A stretch of 64,000 bases of DNA from Mesostigma viride (Eukaryota; Streptophyta; Mesostigmatophyceae; Mesostigmatales; Mesostigmataceae): assembly GCA_009746045.1 (NCBI GenBank), contig RPFO01000022.1, positions 624,036-688,035 on the forward strand, read 5' to 3'. The notes under the pieces were generated by a model. It worked only from the letters and a program-made list of their open reading frames with translations. It made no database searches and was not told the origin of the DNA. Numbering within the stretch: position 1 is the first letter of the stretch; each line of letters opens with the position of its first letter. The position numbers and the translations under genes were made by a program. Positions 21,724-31,105 of this stretch are shown here, piece after piece.

Positions 21724-23704
21724 TAATTAATTAATTAATTATCAACATCACTCCGTTGGGAGTAGATGTAGCACATAGCCCTGAGAAGGGGCATATGGCG
21801 TTTAATACATTCTAGGCTACTTCATGCAAGGGTGGGAATGTAAGCTACCCCTGCTCTAGGTGCACCAGGGCACCCGCACCCTCATGGTCTATCACGCTAT
21901 GCCCGGGTAAGGGGGGAGCATGCCTGTGAGGCCGGGAAGATCATCATGGCTATACAAAAACTAGAGCGTGGCGTCTCAGCAGAGAGCAGCTCTCTGCATG
22001 GGCACAGCATTACTAAATAAAACTAGGCATCGTCTGGAGTGTGGCTCATCATAGGCACACATGTACATGATTACATAAAGCGCGTGGCTTAGCTGGAATA
22101 GGGCCTCTAGGAGGCGTACATGTACATGGCCACGGTCTATCTATTCTACACTACTACTGCTGTATTCCCCTAAGCTGGGGCTTCTGGAGTCGCTGGGGCC
22201 GCGGGGGTCGCCTGCCAGGGCTTGTGGCCGACGTAGATGGCCGCCCCCTTCCAGTACACCGGCTGCCCCGCCTTGGTCTGCCGGAGCTGGTGGTAGGTCG
22301 GCCATAGCTCCCGTCGCCGTTGTTGCTGCGCCAGGGTCAAGTCGTCATCAAGGGTGAAGAGAGTCTTCTCGAGCCGCTTGCGGCGTCTGAGAAAAGAAAT
22401 CTTGTCCGCCGGGGTCTTAAAGGTGAGAAGGAGCGGGGGCGGCCCTGCCTTACCCGCGCGCGGGGAAGGCGGTGGGCGGCCAGCTCGATCTCACCAGTAA
22501 GGCCCATGCGATCAAGGATTTCTCTCTCAAAAGCACGCGCAAGCTTCTCGGAATTCTCACCTTCCTCCATCTTGAGGTTCTTGACAATGACGTTGAGGCT
22601 GCGCTTGGCGAGCTCGGCCTCCTCGCGGAGGTCAAGCGTCTGCCGTTGAAGCTGGGCTGCGACGGCGGAGGTGGTGGAGGTGGTGTGTTGCTTAAGCATG
22701 TCCGCCCAGGTGGTGATGGGAGGAGCATCGCCGGTCAGGCCAGCCGGGGCGGGCTTGGCGGCAATGTCCTTCACTGCCTGGGCGGTGAGGCCTGCGGTGT
22801 TCTGCAGGACCTCGATAGCGATGGCATTGTTCTTAAGACGCTGGTCGATGTCGAGGAGCTGGGCTTTGATGTCGGCGGTGGAGGTGGAGGTGGCAGTGGA
22901 GGTGGAGGCGAGGAGGGTGGAGGTGGAGGTGACGGTGGTGGAAATGTGAGGGAGCTCAGTAGCCAGCGTGCCGCCCATTGCCGCCACATCTGCGGCAAGG
23001 GGGGTCACGTGCTGCTGAAAGGCTTCCGTGAGGATGGAGCGGTATTGGGCTGCGGAGATGGTGGGGGCCAAGATCTCGCCGTCAGACTTCGTCAGCAGGG
23101 AACAAAGAATCATGTGCTGAAGCTCGGGCCGGGGGTACAAGCCCGTCAGCAGCAGTTCGCGGCTCTGTGTAAAATTACGGCCGTCAAATTCCAGTAGGCG
23201 ACGGATGCTGTGAAAGTAGATGCACAGCTCAAGAAGCGAGGCGTAGTCCCCGAAGAAAATGCATTTCATAGCAGCGACCGGAGAAATGTTGTTGAACCAG
23301 TCGTGATCGTCGGCATGGAAGGAGTGGTACTTGAAACGCGGTTCGCGTGGAAAGGATGAGCGGCTGCGTTTAGGGTCTGGCGAGGCCGATGGCGAGGCAG
23401 GAAGCCCGGGAGGCTGCTGGGCGGCCACCAGTGCGCGACTAGTGTCACCACTGCCTTCCGGCCCTGATGGCGAAGCTGCAGCCAGAGCTGCAGACGTATT
23501 TTCATTGCCGAGCGCAGCCGTCAGGCTGCGTTGCGTCGATGGGCGTTTGCTCATCGTATATTGCGTAATAGCGTCGGAAAATTATATCAGCATGTGCGTC
23601 TTAGAAAGACGAAGCGATTGTGATATTCACGACTAAATTCGGTGCTCAAACGTGAAAGTTATGAGCGCCGCCGTCAGCCATGGCTACCTCGTGGCTCGTG
23701 GCTC
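21724..23704 (-). mobile_element. ORF1-only LINE-like retroposon, copy C (near full length, 1,981 bp)
   Basis: Flanked by an 11-bp target duplication GTCACTCGAAT (21713-21723 and 23705-23715). It has a (TTAA)n 3' tail at 21724-21740, a 3' UTR of about 430 bp, a single ORF, and a 5' UTR with GTGCGTCTTAGAAAGACG. Removing it rejoins the host reverse transcriptase gene in frame. Since both ends and the duplication are seen, the element lacks ORF2 by design rather than by truncation. Confidence 0.85.
22168..23554 (-). pseudogene. LINE ORF1-like gene, copy C, with one late frameshift
   Basis: Begins MSKRPSTQRSLTAAL at 23554. An open frame of 405 aa ends at 22337, but comparison with copies A and B shows a frameshift near 22440: in the adjacent frame the conserved C-terminus (TLDDDLTLAQQQ, LWPTYHQL) continues to a stop at 22168. 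Order: Ala/Ser/Pro-rich N-terminus with SPSASPDPKRSR, a globular part with DDHDWFNNISPV, Ser/Thr-rich and heptad-like stretches, then VIVKNLKMEEGEN and AAHRLPRAR, similar to the RRM/CTD of LINE ORF1 chaperones. The loss is recent-looking because the rest of the frame is clean. Confidence 0.65.
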
Positions 23705-23715
23705 GTCACTCGAAT
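23705..23715. repeat. Right target-site duplication of copy C
   Basis: GTCACTCGAAT, the second copy. Confidence 0.85.
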
Positions 23716-23896
23716 GCTCCGTCATATCCTCGGCGTCCGCTACCAAGAAAGCCGCACCCGGGCCGAGCTCTACTGCGAGCTCCCTCTTGTCACCCATACC
23801 ACTGATCCGACACCGCCGCCTCCTCTTTGCCGGCCATCTTGCCCGCACATGCAGACCACCTGTGAATACCGGCCGATGTGGGCCCTGCCGGGGGGC

Positions 23897-23912
23897 TTAA
23901 TTAATTAATTAA
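23897..23912. repeat. (TTAA)4 at the left PLV boundary
   Basis: TTAATTAATTAATTAA borders the left TIR, and TTAATTAATTAATTA (50541-50555) borders the right TIR. The repeat is either the target duplication or the tail of retroposon copy D that served as the target. The microsatellite hides the exact junction. Confidence 0.6.
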
Positions 23913-24037
23913 GTAGCTTCCATCATCATTCCGTCATCATTCCGTCATCGCGACTAGGAGAAGTGCACCACCCTTATGCTGGCATCTGCCACCCCTATAG
24001 TGACCCTATAGTGACCGCGGCCTAGGATGGGGTCTCA

Positions 24038-24068
24038 CCCTAAGCCCTAAACCCTAAAACCCTAAACC
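24038..24068. repeat. Telomere-like CCCTAAA units in the left TIR
   Basis: CCCTAAG, CCCTAAA, CCCTAAAA and CCCTAAA in tandem. This is the Arabidopsis-type plant and green algal telomere repeat, oriented as on a left chromosome end. It lies about 125 bp inside the element end. Confidence 0.85.
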
Positions 24069-24170
24069 ACTTGCAAAAACAGAAGTGCCCCTGCCACCAC
24101 TGCTCACCAGGTTGTGACATTTAGGCTGGCATCTGTCACCACCCCGGCAGTTGTGATGGTGTGTTGGGGG

Positions 24171-24780
24171 TGTGACAAGGATGGCGAAAAATTGCACGTA
24201 CTTACTCTTATATAAAGAACGCCCAATTTTTCGCCACCCTGCCACCCCTTGGCGCGGGTCATAGGAGGTGTTTGTCAAGGTGTGACAAGGATGGCGAAAA
24301 ATTGCACGTACTTACTCTTATATAAAGAACGCCCAATTTTTCGCCACCCTGCCACCCCTTGGCGCGGGTCATAGGAGGTGTTTGTCAAGGTGTGACAAGG
24401 ATGGCGAAAAATTGCACGTACTTACTCTTATATAAAGAACGCCCAATTTTTCGCCACCCTGCCACCCCTTGGCGCGGGTATAGGAGGTGTTTGTCAAGGT
24501 GTGAGAGTGATGGCGAAAAATTGCACGTACTTACTCTTATATAAAGAACGCCCAATTTTTCGCCACCCTGCCACCCCTTGGCGCGGGGTATAGGAGGTGT
24601 TTGTCAAGGTGTGAGAGTGATGGCGAAAAATTGCACGTACTTACTCTTAAGAAAAGAACGCCCAATTTTTCGCCACCTTCCCCCACTGGCCGGCGCTGAG
24701 GTGGCGTGGGTTGTTGGATGTGGCGAAAAATTGCACGTACTTACTCTTAAGAAAAGACCGCCCAATTTTTCGCCATGTCC
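24171..24780. repeat. Array of ~110-bp units, each containing a hairpin (left TIR)
   Basis: Units start at 24171, 24281, 24391, 24500 and 24610, with a variant unit near 24719. Each has TGGCGAAAAATTG and, about 28 bp later, CAATTTTTCGCCA, a perfect 13-bp inverted repeat around a spacer containing TACTTACTCTTATATAAAG. This regular spacing of palindromic sites next to the helicase gene is what a replication origin or terminal protein-binding array could look like. Confidence 0.88.
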
Positions 24781-24921
24781 TCGCAGGGTGAGGGAGCCGG
24801 CGAGGGCCGCGCGGCGGGGTGTGACCCGAACCGGATGGGCCTCCGATTTGCATGGGAAGCAGTTGTCGCTGGCAACGATGACTACATGCATGGCAGAAAC
24901 GCGTTCCATTAAAAATATTTA

Positions 24922-27900
24922 TTACTTATCCGCTCCCTGCAGGAAAGGAGCGATTTCATCCATCGACAGGCCAGACAACGACGTGATCGAATAATCCTTC
25001 TCATCGCCCCACCACGAGGGTTTATACCTATCAAGAAACGCGTGCATGTCCGCCTTCGAAATTTCCAAGTAACCACCGCCACGGCTGTTGCCCTTCGCCC
25101 CTTTGGCAGAAATTCCCAGAGTCGGGCTTAACAACCTGTTGACGAGCCCGCTACACTGTGCAAAAGACAAACTACCAGCCTCGCCTGCTCGCCGTTGGTA
25201 TCCAAATGTTGAGCGCATGAACCAGGCCTTGTCGGCAATTTCGCTATCAATTTTATTCCCTAGTGCAATCGTCTCGTCGCGCGTCAACTTCATTGTGAGA
25301 TTGGACGGATCAGCCGTCGTGATGAAGTCGATGATAGGCGTCCCTTCTAGTAGCTTGAGCGTAATGGCCAGAGACTGTGCTAGTCCAAAACGAGAATACG
25401 CCTTCAAATCAAACAAGGACTCTGACTTCTGCAGAATCAACAGATTGTCTCTGAAATGCTCCTTGGTTCCTAGTCCCGTCAACTTCGAATATTGCCGAAT
25501 GCCAGCGTACGCCTTCCTCCCCATCTCCTTGTCCAGAATTTGAGGGAGCTCGTCGTCGATGAGATCATACGGAATCATGTACAACCGGTGAACCAGTTCG
25601 TACACCGCCTTCAGACGCATTTCGTACGGTGAAAGTGGAACCGTGCCGCCGATTCTCCCCTCTAGATCCTTGTACTCCTCCTCGCTCAGAAGCACCACCT
25701 CCCTGTCCTTGTCTGGATCTTCTAGTACCGGAAGCGGAGGGGCGTCGATGTCCCCCAACTCCTCCACTGCCGACACCTCCACGCCGTAGTCCTCCGTCAG
25801 TATCTTGATGAGATTTCCCTTGTAGTGGGACCTCGACACCGCGAGATCTTGCTGGTTCCGGCAGAAGAGACGGAACTTGGGGCAATTTCTGTCATAGATA
25901 CGCGACTTGTCCGCGCTCCAGTCGCAGACTACGTCGGCGTTGTCGAACAGCAGCTGGATGAGCGCAGTGTCCCCCGCGATCATGTTCTCGACGATCGTAC
26001 CGTAGTCCGTTGGAGGCCTGTCAAGAAGCGAAGTCGTGTCTCGATAGAAGATGACCATCTCTCCCTTGACTAAGTGGCGCACCCTGAAAATTTGCTGGAG
26101 GGTTGTCGTGTAGCTCGCGTAGTGGTCCCCGTTGATGAAGAGTCCCACCATGCTGTCGAACGTGTGCTCCGTGTAGCTGACTCCAACCGTGATCGTGGGG
26201 CTGAAGATCAAAAAGTCCAAGTCAGCCCACGCAGCATTCGCGCCAACCTCCAGATCCTCCTTGCTCGTCAGACTAGTGTAGAGACGCCCGTTCTTGCGCT
26301 TGTCGATGAAGGGTTTGAGTGCCTCATACGCCATGGCGGCCTCTTTTTTGCCAGACATTGGGCAGAAAATCCTCTCTCCGGCCTCTATCCTCCTCTCACA
26401 CTCAGCGACAAAGCGGTCCACGCAGACCTTTCGCCAGTTCTTTTCTGATGTCACATCCACCCATCGCAGAGTCCTGTTGGTAGGGCGCCGGAAGGTGTTG
26501 CAATCCACCTCCATAGTATCCGCCGCGCGATAGGCCGCTATGAACTCGTATACCTTTCGAGTAACGGTAGCGTCTAGCGCAATCACGACCTTGGACATCT
26601 CAATGAGCCTGATGAACTTCCTCAACACCTCGCGCTTGTATTTCACGTGGCCCTGCGAAATCGCGGTGAGGGTGTTATATATTTCGTCTAGGATGAGGAG
26701 ATCGAACGGTTGGTCTGTGACGCGCAAGATGCTGTTAAGAACGACCAGCACCCTGTCATCAGACATCATCCCTTCGGACCGCTGAGGTAGTGACGGAAAT
26801 TCGGGTCATTGGACAAGATATGGAACGCGTTGTCCTCCCATGCAATCGTCCTCCCGCGCTCGCCAGAGACTTGTAGTTGCGATCCTCCTCCTTGGACAGG
26901 CTGATGTTGGCAACGATGCAGCACACGCGAATACCTGGATCCCTCCTCACCGCCTCGTTGACGAGTTCACGAATCCTCTCAGATTTACCTGTCCCGCAGT
27001 TGGACTGGACGAGGAAGGTGCTCTTATGCGGTCCCCCAAATAGCGCATCCCAGCTGAATGGCTTGATTTTTTCGGACGAATACGTGTGAGTGAACGGCAC
27101 TTGGTCAGATCCCGGTTGCTGCATCACGGGAGGTGCGATCTCGATCTTGCGAGCGTCTGGCGATTTCCTGTAGCAGTCATAAAAAACTTGTCCTGACGGG
27201 TATTGGAGCGTGAATGGGCCGTTCTTCTCGTGCACCTTGTTGCATATGAGGCAGATGTGATCGTCGCATTGCTGGTACTTCACCCTCACGAGCTTGACGT
27301 CTGGAGACAACTCAATGTAGCCGCACTCGAGATAGTCACACTCCGGAGCCACCTTCTCCATCGCCGCGAGAGATGCAGAAACGTCAATGTCCTTGCCCGC
27401 CGCCTTCACCGTGCACTCGCGACGTCCGCGAACCCCTCTCCTCTTCAACGATGCCGCCCAGTCCGGGGGCGCACTCACCAATACCCCGCCCGAGACGTCG
27501 TCCGGCGAGTAGATGTTGATGAGATGGTCGAGGAAGTCACTAGACGAGCCTTCACATGTGCGCAGAATTCCCAGAGGGTCAGTGTCCCCGAATTTGTGCA
27601 TCCCGACGCATCGGAAAAGACTGTCTCTCCTGTAGACTGCTTCGTCTATCACCGTGTCCATTTCACCGAAATAGTCAGCTGGGTGGCGGCAGATCTCGTC
27701 GAATTGCTCTTGACCGTTCACTTTGAACTTCAGCAGCTCGTGCGCGTCCTCGTGAACGGGAGATGACAGGTCGAAAGAAGCGCGCTTGATGAAATCGGTG
27801 AGGCCGCTGTACCAAAACACTCTCGCGTCCAGGTCGGCAAGAACGAGACCGCGCACGACGATGTGGAAAGACGACTTGAACAAATCCTTCTTCATGCGAG

Positions 27901-28408
27901 ACGCCGTGCTGACCTCGTAGCGAAAGTCCTTGGTTGCGATGTTCAGGACGACGCGGCAGTACTCGTCGTGAACACGGCGAAAGTGTCCCGGGTAATCGAT
28001 GTTCGCCAGACGCTCGTCATCTGGGTCGACCTTGTCGTCAATGTCGACGTACGCCCACGACGGGTCGTCGGGTTGTATGACTTCGTCGAGCGTGCGGCGA
28101 ACGGGATGAGCAGCACACTCCGCATAGATCCGCGAAAAGTCTGCGAGGTTGCCATAATGCGCGTACTCGTTGGCGTCCTTCGTGTTGATGCCACGCGCGC
28201 AAATGAAGCGATGGCCGAGAGACACCCCAGCCTCTTTTGTGGGAGCCTTCTTGTAGCGCCACTGCGTGACGACCTTGTTCATGGTCTCATGGGTGGCCTC
28301 GGGTGGTGGGTGGAGTAGAGCCAGCCACGGAATGTCAACGTCCTTTATACTCCCACGGTGCTTTCTAGAAGGTTCGACTGTGACGACACGACTCGGTTCA
28401 GACGACAT
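24922..28408 (-). pseudogene. Primase-helicase: AEP primase fused to an origin-binding-protein-like SF2 helicase, two frameshifts
   Basis: The first part (28408-26759) carries an AEP-type primase: VDIDDK (residues about 121-126, metal-binding DxD), SSFHIVV (179-185, the sxH motif) and VIDEAVYRRD with RCVGMHKF (253-272). A Cys/His zinc-ribbon-like segment follows (381-412), then Walker A SNCGTGKSE (about 469-477). The second part (26769-24922) continues with Walker B LLILDEIYN, a motif like TITVGVSYTE, and QQIFRVRHL in helicase domain 2. This order resembles the AEP plus herpes-origin-binding-protein helicases of large DNA viruses. Around 26870 the reading passes to a second frame and near 26775 to a third, so two indels split the gene; the intact length would be near 1,160 aa. 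It would prime and unwind viral DNA. Start MSSEPSRV at 28408. Confidence 0.8.
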
Positions 28409-28577
28409 GATAGTATATTAATTGTTTAGAAAAAAAAATTCAGATTATAAAATGCCAAACCCTCGAACCTCGACCCTCGAGAAAAATGTTCCCATGGAAC
28501 TTTTATATTCCCTGTATAATGCATGCGGTTTAGAATACCCTTTTCGACATTCATGAAAATTTCCCACGGGAAACTAT
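28409..28577. promoter_or_regulatory. Intergenic AT-rich region with two hairpins (recombinase 3' end / primase promoter)
   Basis: Contains GTTCCCATGGAAC and TTTCCCACGGGAAA, short inverted repeats just downstream of the recombinase stop, and ATATACTAT (28410-28418, minus) touching the primase start codon. Both neighbouring genes are on the minus strand, so this is recombinase terminator... primase lies downstream-left in coordinates but is transcribed from 28408, so the AT-rich part is its upstream region. Function is inferred only. Confidence 0.35.
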
Positions 28578-29840
28578 CTACTTTTTCCTCGGCCTCAGCC
28601 GACGTCCGCCAGTCTCGCCACCCTGCCTCTCGTAAACGGCTCCTGTCAGTACGTCATGGCCCATCATGTCGCCAGCCCATTTACGTTTCTTAAATGAAGC
28701 GCCCTTCAGGAAACGAGTGATGTATGCTTGTCGCGTGGCGTCGATGCCTCCGTAAATCCGGTTGTAACGGGCGCTGTAGAGCTCGTGTTTGATCGGAATG
28801 CCAGGCTCTGATTCGAAAAGGAATTTCTGTCCAGCCTTAGCACGGGCATCTAACGCTTTGATGAGCTTTCCGTACTTCTTCGGGATGACGACGTCATAAA
28901 CTGGCATGCTGTGCTGCGTTTTGAAATTCTGGATGTAGAATCTCCTCTCGCTCGGGATGTAGCCGTTCTCGTGCGGTCCTAGCTCAGCGACCGAGTCGAC
29001 GATGCGCATCTGGTCGTGATTGTAACGCGTCGGTGGTAGATCTTCACCCGAGAGATAGATCAAGCCCATGAGCGCGGCGTCGGACGTGGGATCGGCTTCG
29101 TACTCTGCTTTGGCGATCTTCTGGAGCTGTTCGTACGTGTACCTCAGCGGCTTGTTCTCGGCACGGTCAAACCGTCTGTCCAGGTCACCAACCTTCAGCT
29201 CCCTGACGCGAGCAGTGTACGCGTCCGTAACGTGACTTGGGAGCCTCTTCTCGGGCGGCATCATTCGGTTCACGCCGTTGATGACCCCGAGGAGCTGCTT
29301 CTCATTCTCCCTCCAGGCGTCGTCCTTCGAGTGCTGGGTCTTGCGCTTGGGTTCTGATGTCTCGTGCACCACGCGAAGAACACGAGCTGTGTCGGCAAGG
29401 CAATCAACGGACTCGTACTGCGAGCACCCCAGTTTGTCGAGCAGGACCCGCATCCTGCCAATGTATCCCAAAGCGGTCTTGCGAGTCGCCCCGCGCTCCT
29501 TCGATGGCCTGCCACGCTCGTGCTGCTCTGGTCGCGCTTCCGCTGCGGCGACGGCCTCGTCGAAGGTCCAGTACCGCCCTCCTCCAGCTCGCGCAGGCGA
29601 TTCCTCGTGGTGCGGTGGCTCCGGCGAGGGTGGAGAGGTCGCCTGCAAGCCGATTTTTTCCGCGCACTCGGGGTTATTTGCGATCCATCGGTCACTGGGA
29701 TTCCAGACGCCCTTCTTGACCTTGCTTTTCGCCGAGATGCAGTTCGTCTGGTCGCGGGCGATTGCTCGCCTCTTCGCCTGGGCCCGTCGCCATTGCTCGC
29801 GACGCTCCTCTACGGTCACCGTCATCTGATGACTGAACAT
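28578..29840 (-). CDS. Tyrosine recombinase (integrase)
   Basis: 420 aa, start MFSHQMTV. The N-terminal third is basic and Pro-rich; a core-binding-like helical region follows (GYIGRMRVLLDKLG), then a catalytic domain. Visible motifs are LSGEDLPPTRYNHDQ (candidate first-Arg region), ATRQAYITRFL (Arg about 370, second-Arg box) and MMGHDVLTGAVYER, with His about 395 and the nucleophile Tyr about 403. The C-terminal GRRLRPRKK is basic. Several PLVs and virophages integrate with such an enzyme instead of an rve integrase. Start and stop are clean, so this gene is intact. A TATAAAAAG box lies about 25-30 bp upstream of the ATG. Its first 149 bp overlap the end of the AT-hook gene in another frame. 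Confidence 0.72.
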   Translation of the reverse strand: MFSHQMTVTVEERREQWRRAQAKRRAIARDQTNCISAKSKVKKGVWNPSDRWIANNPECAEKIGLQATSPPSPEPPHHEESPARAGGGRYWTFDEAVAAAEARPEQHERGRPSKERGATRKTALGYIGRMRVLLDKLGCSQYESVDCLADTARVLRVVHETSEPKRKTQHSKDDAWRENEKQLLGVINGVNRMMPPEKRLPSHVTDAYTARVRELKVGDLDRRFDRAENKPLRYTYEQLQKIAKAEYEADPTSDAALMGLIYLSGEDLPPTRYNHDQMRIVDSVAELGPHENGYIPSERRFYIQNFKTQHSMPVYDVVIPKKYGKLIKALDARAKAGQKFLFESEPGIPIKHELYSARYNRIYGGIDATRQAYITRFLKGASFKKRKWAGDMMGHDVLTGAVYERQGGETGGRRLRPRKK

Positions 29841-30186
29841 GAGACAATTTTTTGGCTCGAGGCTTTTTATACCCTACGGGGTGGATCCTTGGGCGCCCTC
29901 GAGGCCGTTTCGGTTCGTGTCGTTTTTCCGTTTTGGAGGGTGAGCGCCCACGTGGACGCCTGCGATCGCCCACCAAGGCGAGGATGGCCAATCGGATTTC
30001 GGGGCTCATGTCGTGACAGGTGGACGGAATCGTGTCGTGGTGGCCTGCTTCTTGAAGGATCCTGACGACACGTTCTAGAGTTTTCTGCCCCAGTCGAGAA
30101 CCCGAACAATATCGGAGGAGTGCTTGGGTGTCCAACACGTACTCCTTCTCGGCGCCTGCGTATCGTTTGATGGACGGAATATCCAT
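29692..30186 (-). CDS. Small basic protein with AT-hook-like motif
   Basis: 164 aa, start MDIPSIKRYAGAEKEY. The N-terminal 70 residues look like a compact helical domain (VLDTQALLRYC, LERVVRILQEAGHH). The middle has KRPRGRPRIHP (about 93-103), a good AT-hook core (RGRP), followed by a basic tail. The last third overlaps the recombinase gene in another frame and may be unconstrained, so the true end is uncertain. ATATACTAT overlaps its start codon, as it abuts that of the primase gene. A DNA-binding accessory or regulator in the viral early arm is inferred; no homologue is recognised. Confidence 0.5.
   Translation of the reverse strand: MDIPSIKRYAGAEKEYVLDTQALLRYCSGSRLGQKTLERVVRILQEAGHHDTIPSTCHDMSPEIRLAILALVGDRRRPRGRSPSKTEKRHEPKRPRGRPRIHPVGYKKPRAKKLSHVQSSDDGDRRGASRAMATGPGEEASNRPRPDELHLGEKQGQEGRLESQ
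29861..29871 (-). promoter_or_regulatory. TATA-box-like element before the recombinase gene
   Basis: GGTATAAAAAG on the minus strand, about 25-30 bp upstream of the ATG at 29840. It lies inside the overlapping AT-hook ORF. Confidence 0.4.
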
Positions 30187-30193
30187 AGTATAT
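30185..30193 (-). promoter_or_regulatory. ATATACTAT motif at the AT-hook gene start
   Basis: ATATACTAT overlaps the ATG at 30186. The same nine bases lie two bases from the primase ATG (28410-28418). A shared early-gene element is possible. Confidence 0.3.
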
Positions 30194-30208
30194 CATGTTC
30201 AGAGAAAA

Positions 30209-31093
30209 TTATTTTATCGAGAGAAATGTATTGAAGTTTCGACGAAACATTTTTTTCGGGTCGCGCTGGTCGAAGTCGACAGCGAAGAAGTCGTGAGGAT
30301 CGTCCTTGACGGCGTGGTCCCATAGCGCGAGAAACTCGTCCGGCGCCACAGCCCCCGCGCTCTCTTCCGCGATCTGTCGCGCGGCTCGATGGTCCTTCGT
30401 TCTGAACAGCGCAAGAAACGATATATTCGCTCGCACTGCTCGTGGTACGCCACCGCTTGTGTACGCCTGTGTCAGGAAAATCATGCTCGTGAGGAAGTGT
30501 CTGTGTTTGAACGCGAAAGCCGCAACAGCGTTTTTGCTAGAGCTCTGATAGAGGGCACTGCCTTGCATGTCGTCTATCAGAATGAGCGACGAAGGAGGAC
30601 CGTGCTCGAACCTTGTCGCAGGTTTATCCCAGTTCATTGCATCAAGGCGTAGGTACATGGAGAGGTCCATGAGTTCTGCGTTTTTATTCCCGTCCACGTA
30701 TTCGCGTTTAAACGTTTCCCACACCTTGAGATCGTCCTTGTACCTCTCGTATTCGTGGAGGTCAGACTTTATATGATCTATCATCCCATCGAATGCCAGG
30801 TTAGAGTAGACTTCCATCGTCATAGCTGGTTCCGGGAGCTCCTTGTATTTCGGCTCCGTGTGGGCACTCCCTGAAATGAGGTACAGCTTGTCGAATGAGT
30901 TGTTAGCAAAGTAAGCCTTCGCCATGTTGACTGCCGATGTAGTTTTCCCAGACCGTCGAGCTCCGCAGAAGTTTGCGATGAAATGAAGACTCGGCATATT
31001 CGGTGGAGCAGGACGCTGTGGGGCGTATCGTTGCTTGATGTCTTTGTTCTCAAGTGAATGAATTCGTCGCTCTTCGATGATAGCCATTATCAT
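30209..31093 (-). CDS. A32-like (FtsK/HerA-type) genome-packaging ATPase
   Basis: 294 aa, start MIMAIIEERR (an ATG at the third residue is also possible). Walker A GARRSGKTT lies at about 44-52, Walker B LILIDDMQ at about 170-177, and FLTQAY at about 206-211 matches the sensor motif with its conserved Gln. Length and motif spacing fit the packaging ATPases of PLVs, virophages and nucleocytoplasmic large DNA viruses, which pump DNA into capsids. The gene is intact. It sits 13 bp from the stop of the disrupted coiled-coil gene, on the same strand, so the two were probably co-transcribed before the copia insertion separated their 5' part. Confidence 0.85.
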   Translation of the reverse strand: MIMAIIEERRIHSLENKDIKQRYAPQRPAPPNMPSLHFIANFCGARRSGKTTSAVNMAKAYFANNSFDKLYLISGSAHTEPKYKELPEPAMTMEVYSNLAFDGMIDHIKSDLHEYERYKDDLKVWETFKREYVDGNKNAELMDLSMYLRLDAMNWDKPATRFEHGPPSSLILIDDMQGSALYQSSSKNAVAAFAFKHRHFLTSMIFLTQAYTSGGVPRAVRANISFLALFRTKDHRAARQIAEESAGAVAPDEFLALWDHAVKDDPHDFFAVDFDQRDPKKMFRRNFNTFLSIK

Positions 31094-31105
31094 TCTGAAG
31101 ACATT

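Larger units (their letters stand above)
19840..23890 (+). pseudogene. LINE-type reverse transcriptase gene, frameshifted and split by retroposon copy C
   Basis: Coding similarity starts around 19840 (no endonuclease domain seen, so 5'-truncated) and continues in shifting frames. Motifs include LLIFVDYTKAFDTV (about 20885-20930), GLWQGSV followed after a frameshift by LFIIMVDYVM (about 21075-21130), and the catalytic IYADDT (about 21250). A thumb-like part ends LLYGCEAW, as in RTE/CR1-like LINEs. At 21724-23704 an ORF1-only retroposon is inserted; the gene resumes after 23705 with RMLRHILGVRYQ and a GHLAR segment, and stops at the PLV boundary. A 27-bp insertion between 12-bp repeats (21608-21658) adds 13 in-frame residues. 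The gene is dead. Confidence 0.75.
23913..24823. repeat. Left terminal inverted repeat of the PLV (~911 bp)
   Basis: Matches the reverse complement of 49732-50540 almost throughout. The length difference is explained by one extra 110-bp tandem unit. From outside in: GTAGCTTCC end, CATCATTCCGT direct repeats, a CCCTATAGTGAC doublet, telomere-like CCCTAAA units (24038-24068), then the 110-bp array and a GC-rich inner end. Confidence 0.92.

Noticed and set aside
22472..23197. Plus-strand Gly/Val-rich open frame inside copy C
   Set aside because: It is the antisense of the ORF1 Ser/Thr/Pro-rich repeats; the minus strand is conserved among copies.
24171..24780. CRISPR-like array
   Set aside because: Units of about 110 bp are repeated whole without unique spacers and lie in eukaryotic-virus TIRs; not CRISPR.
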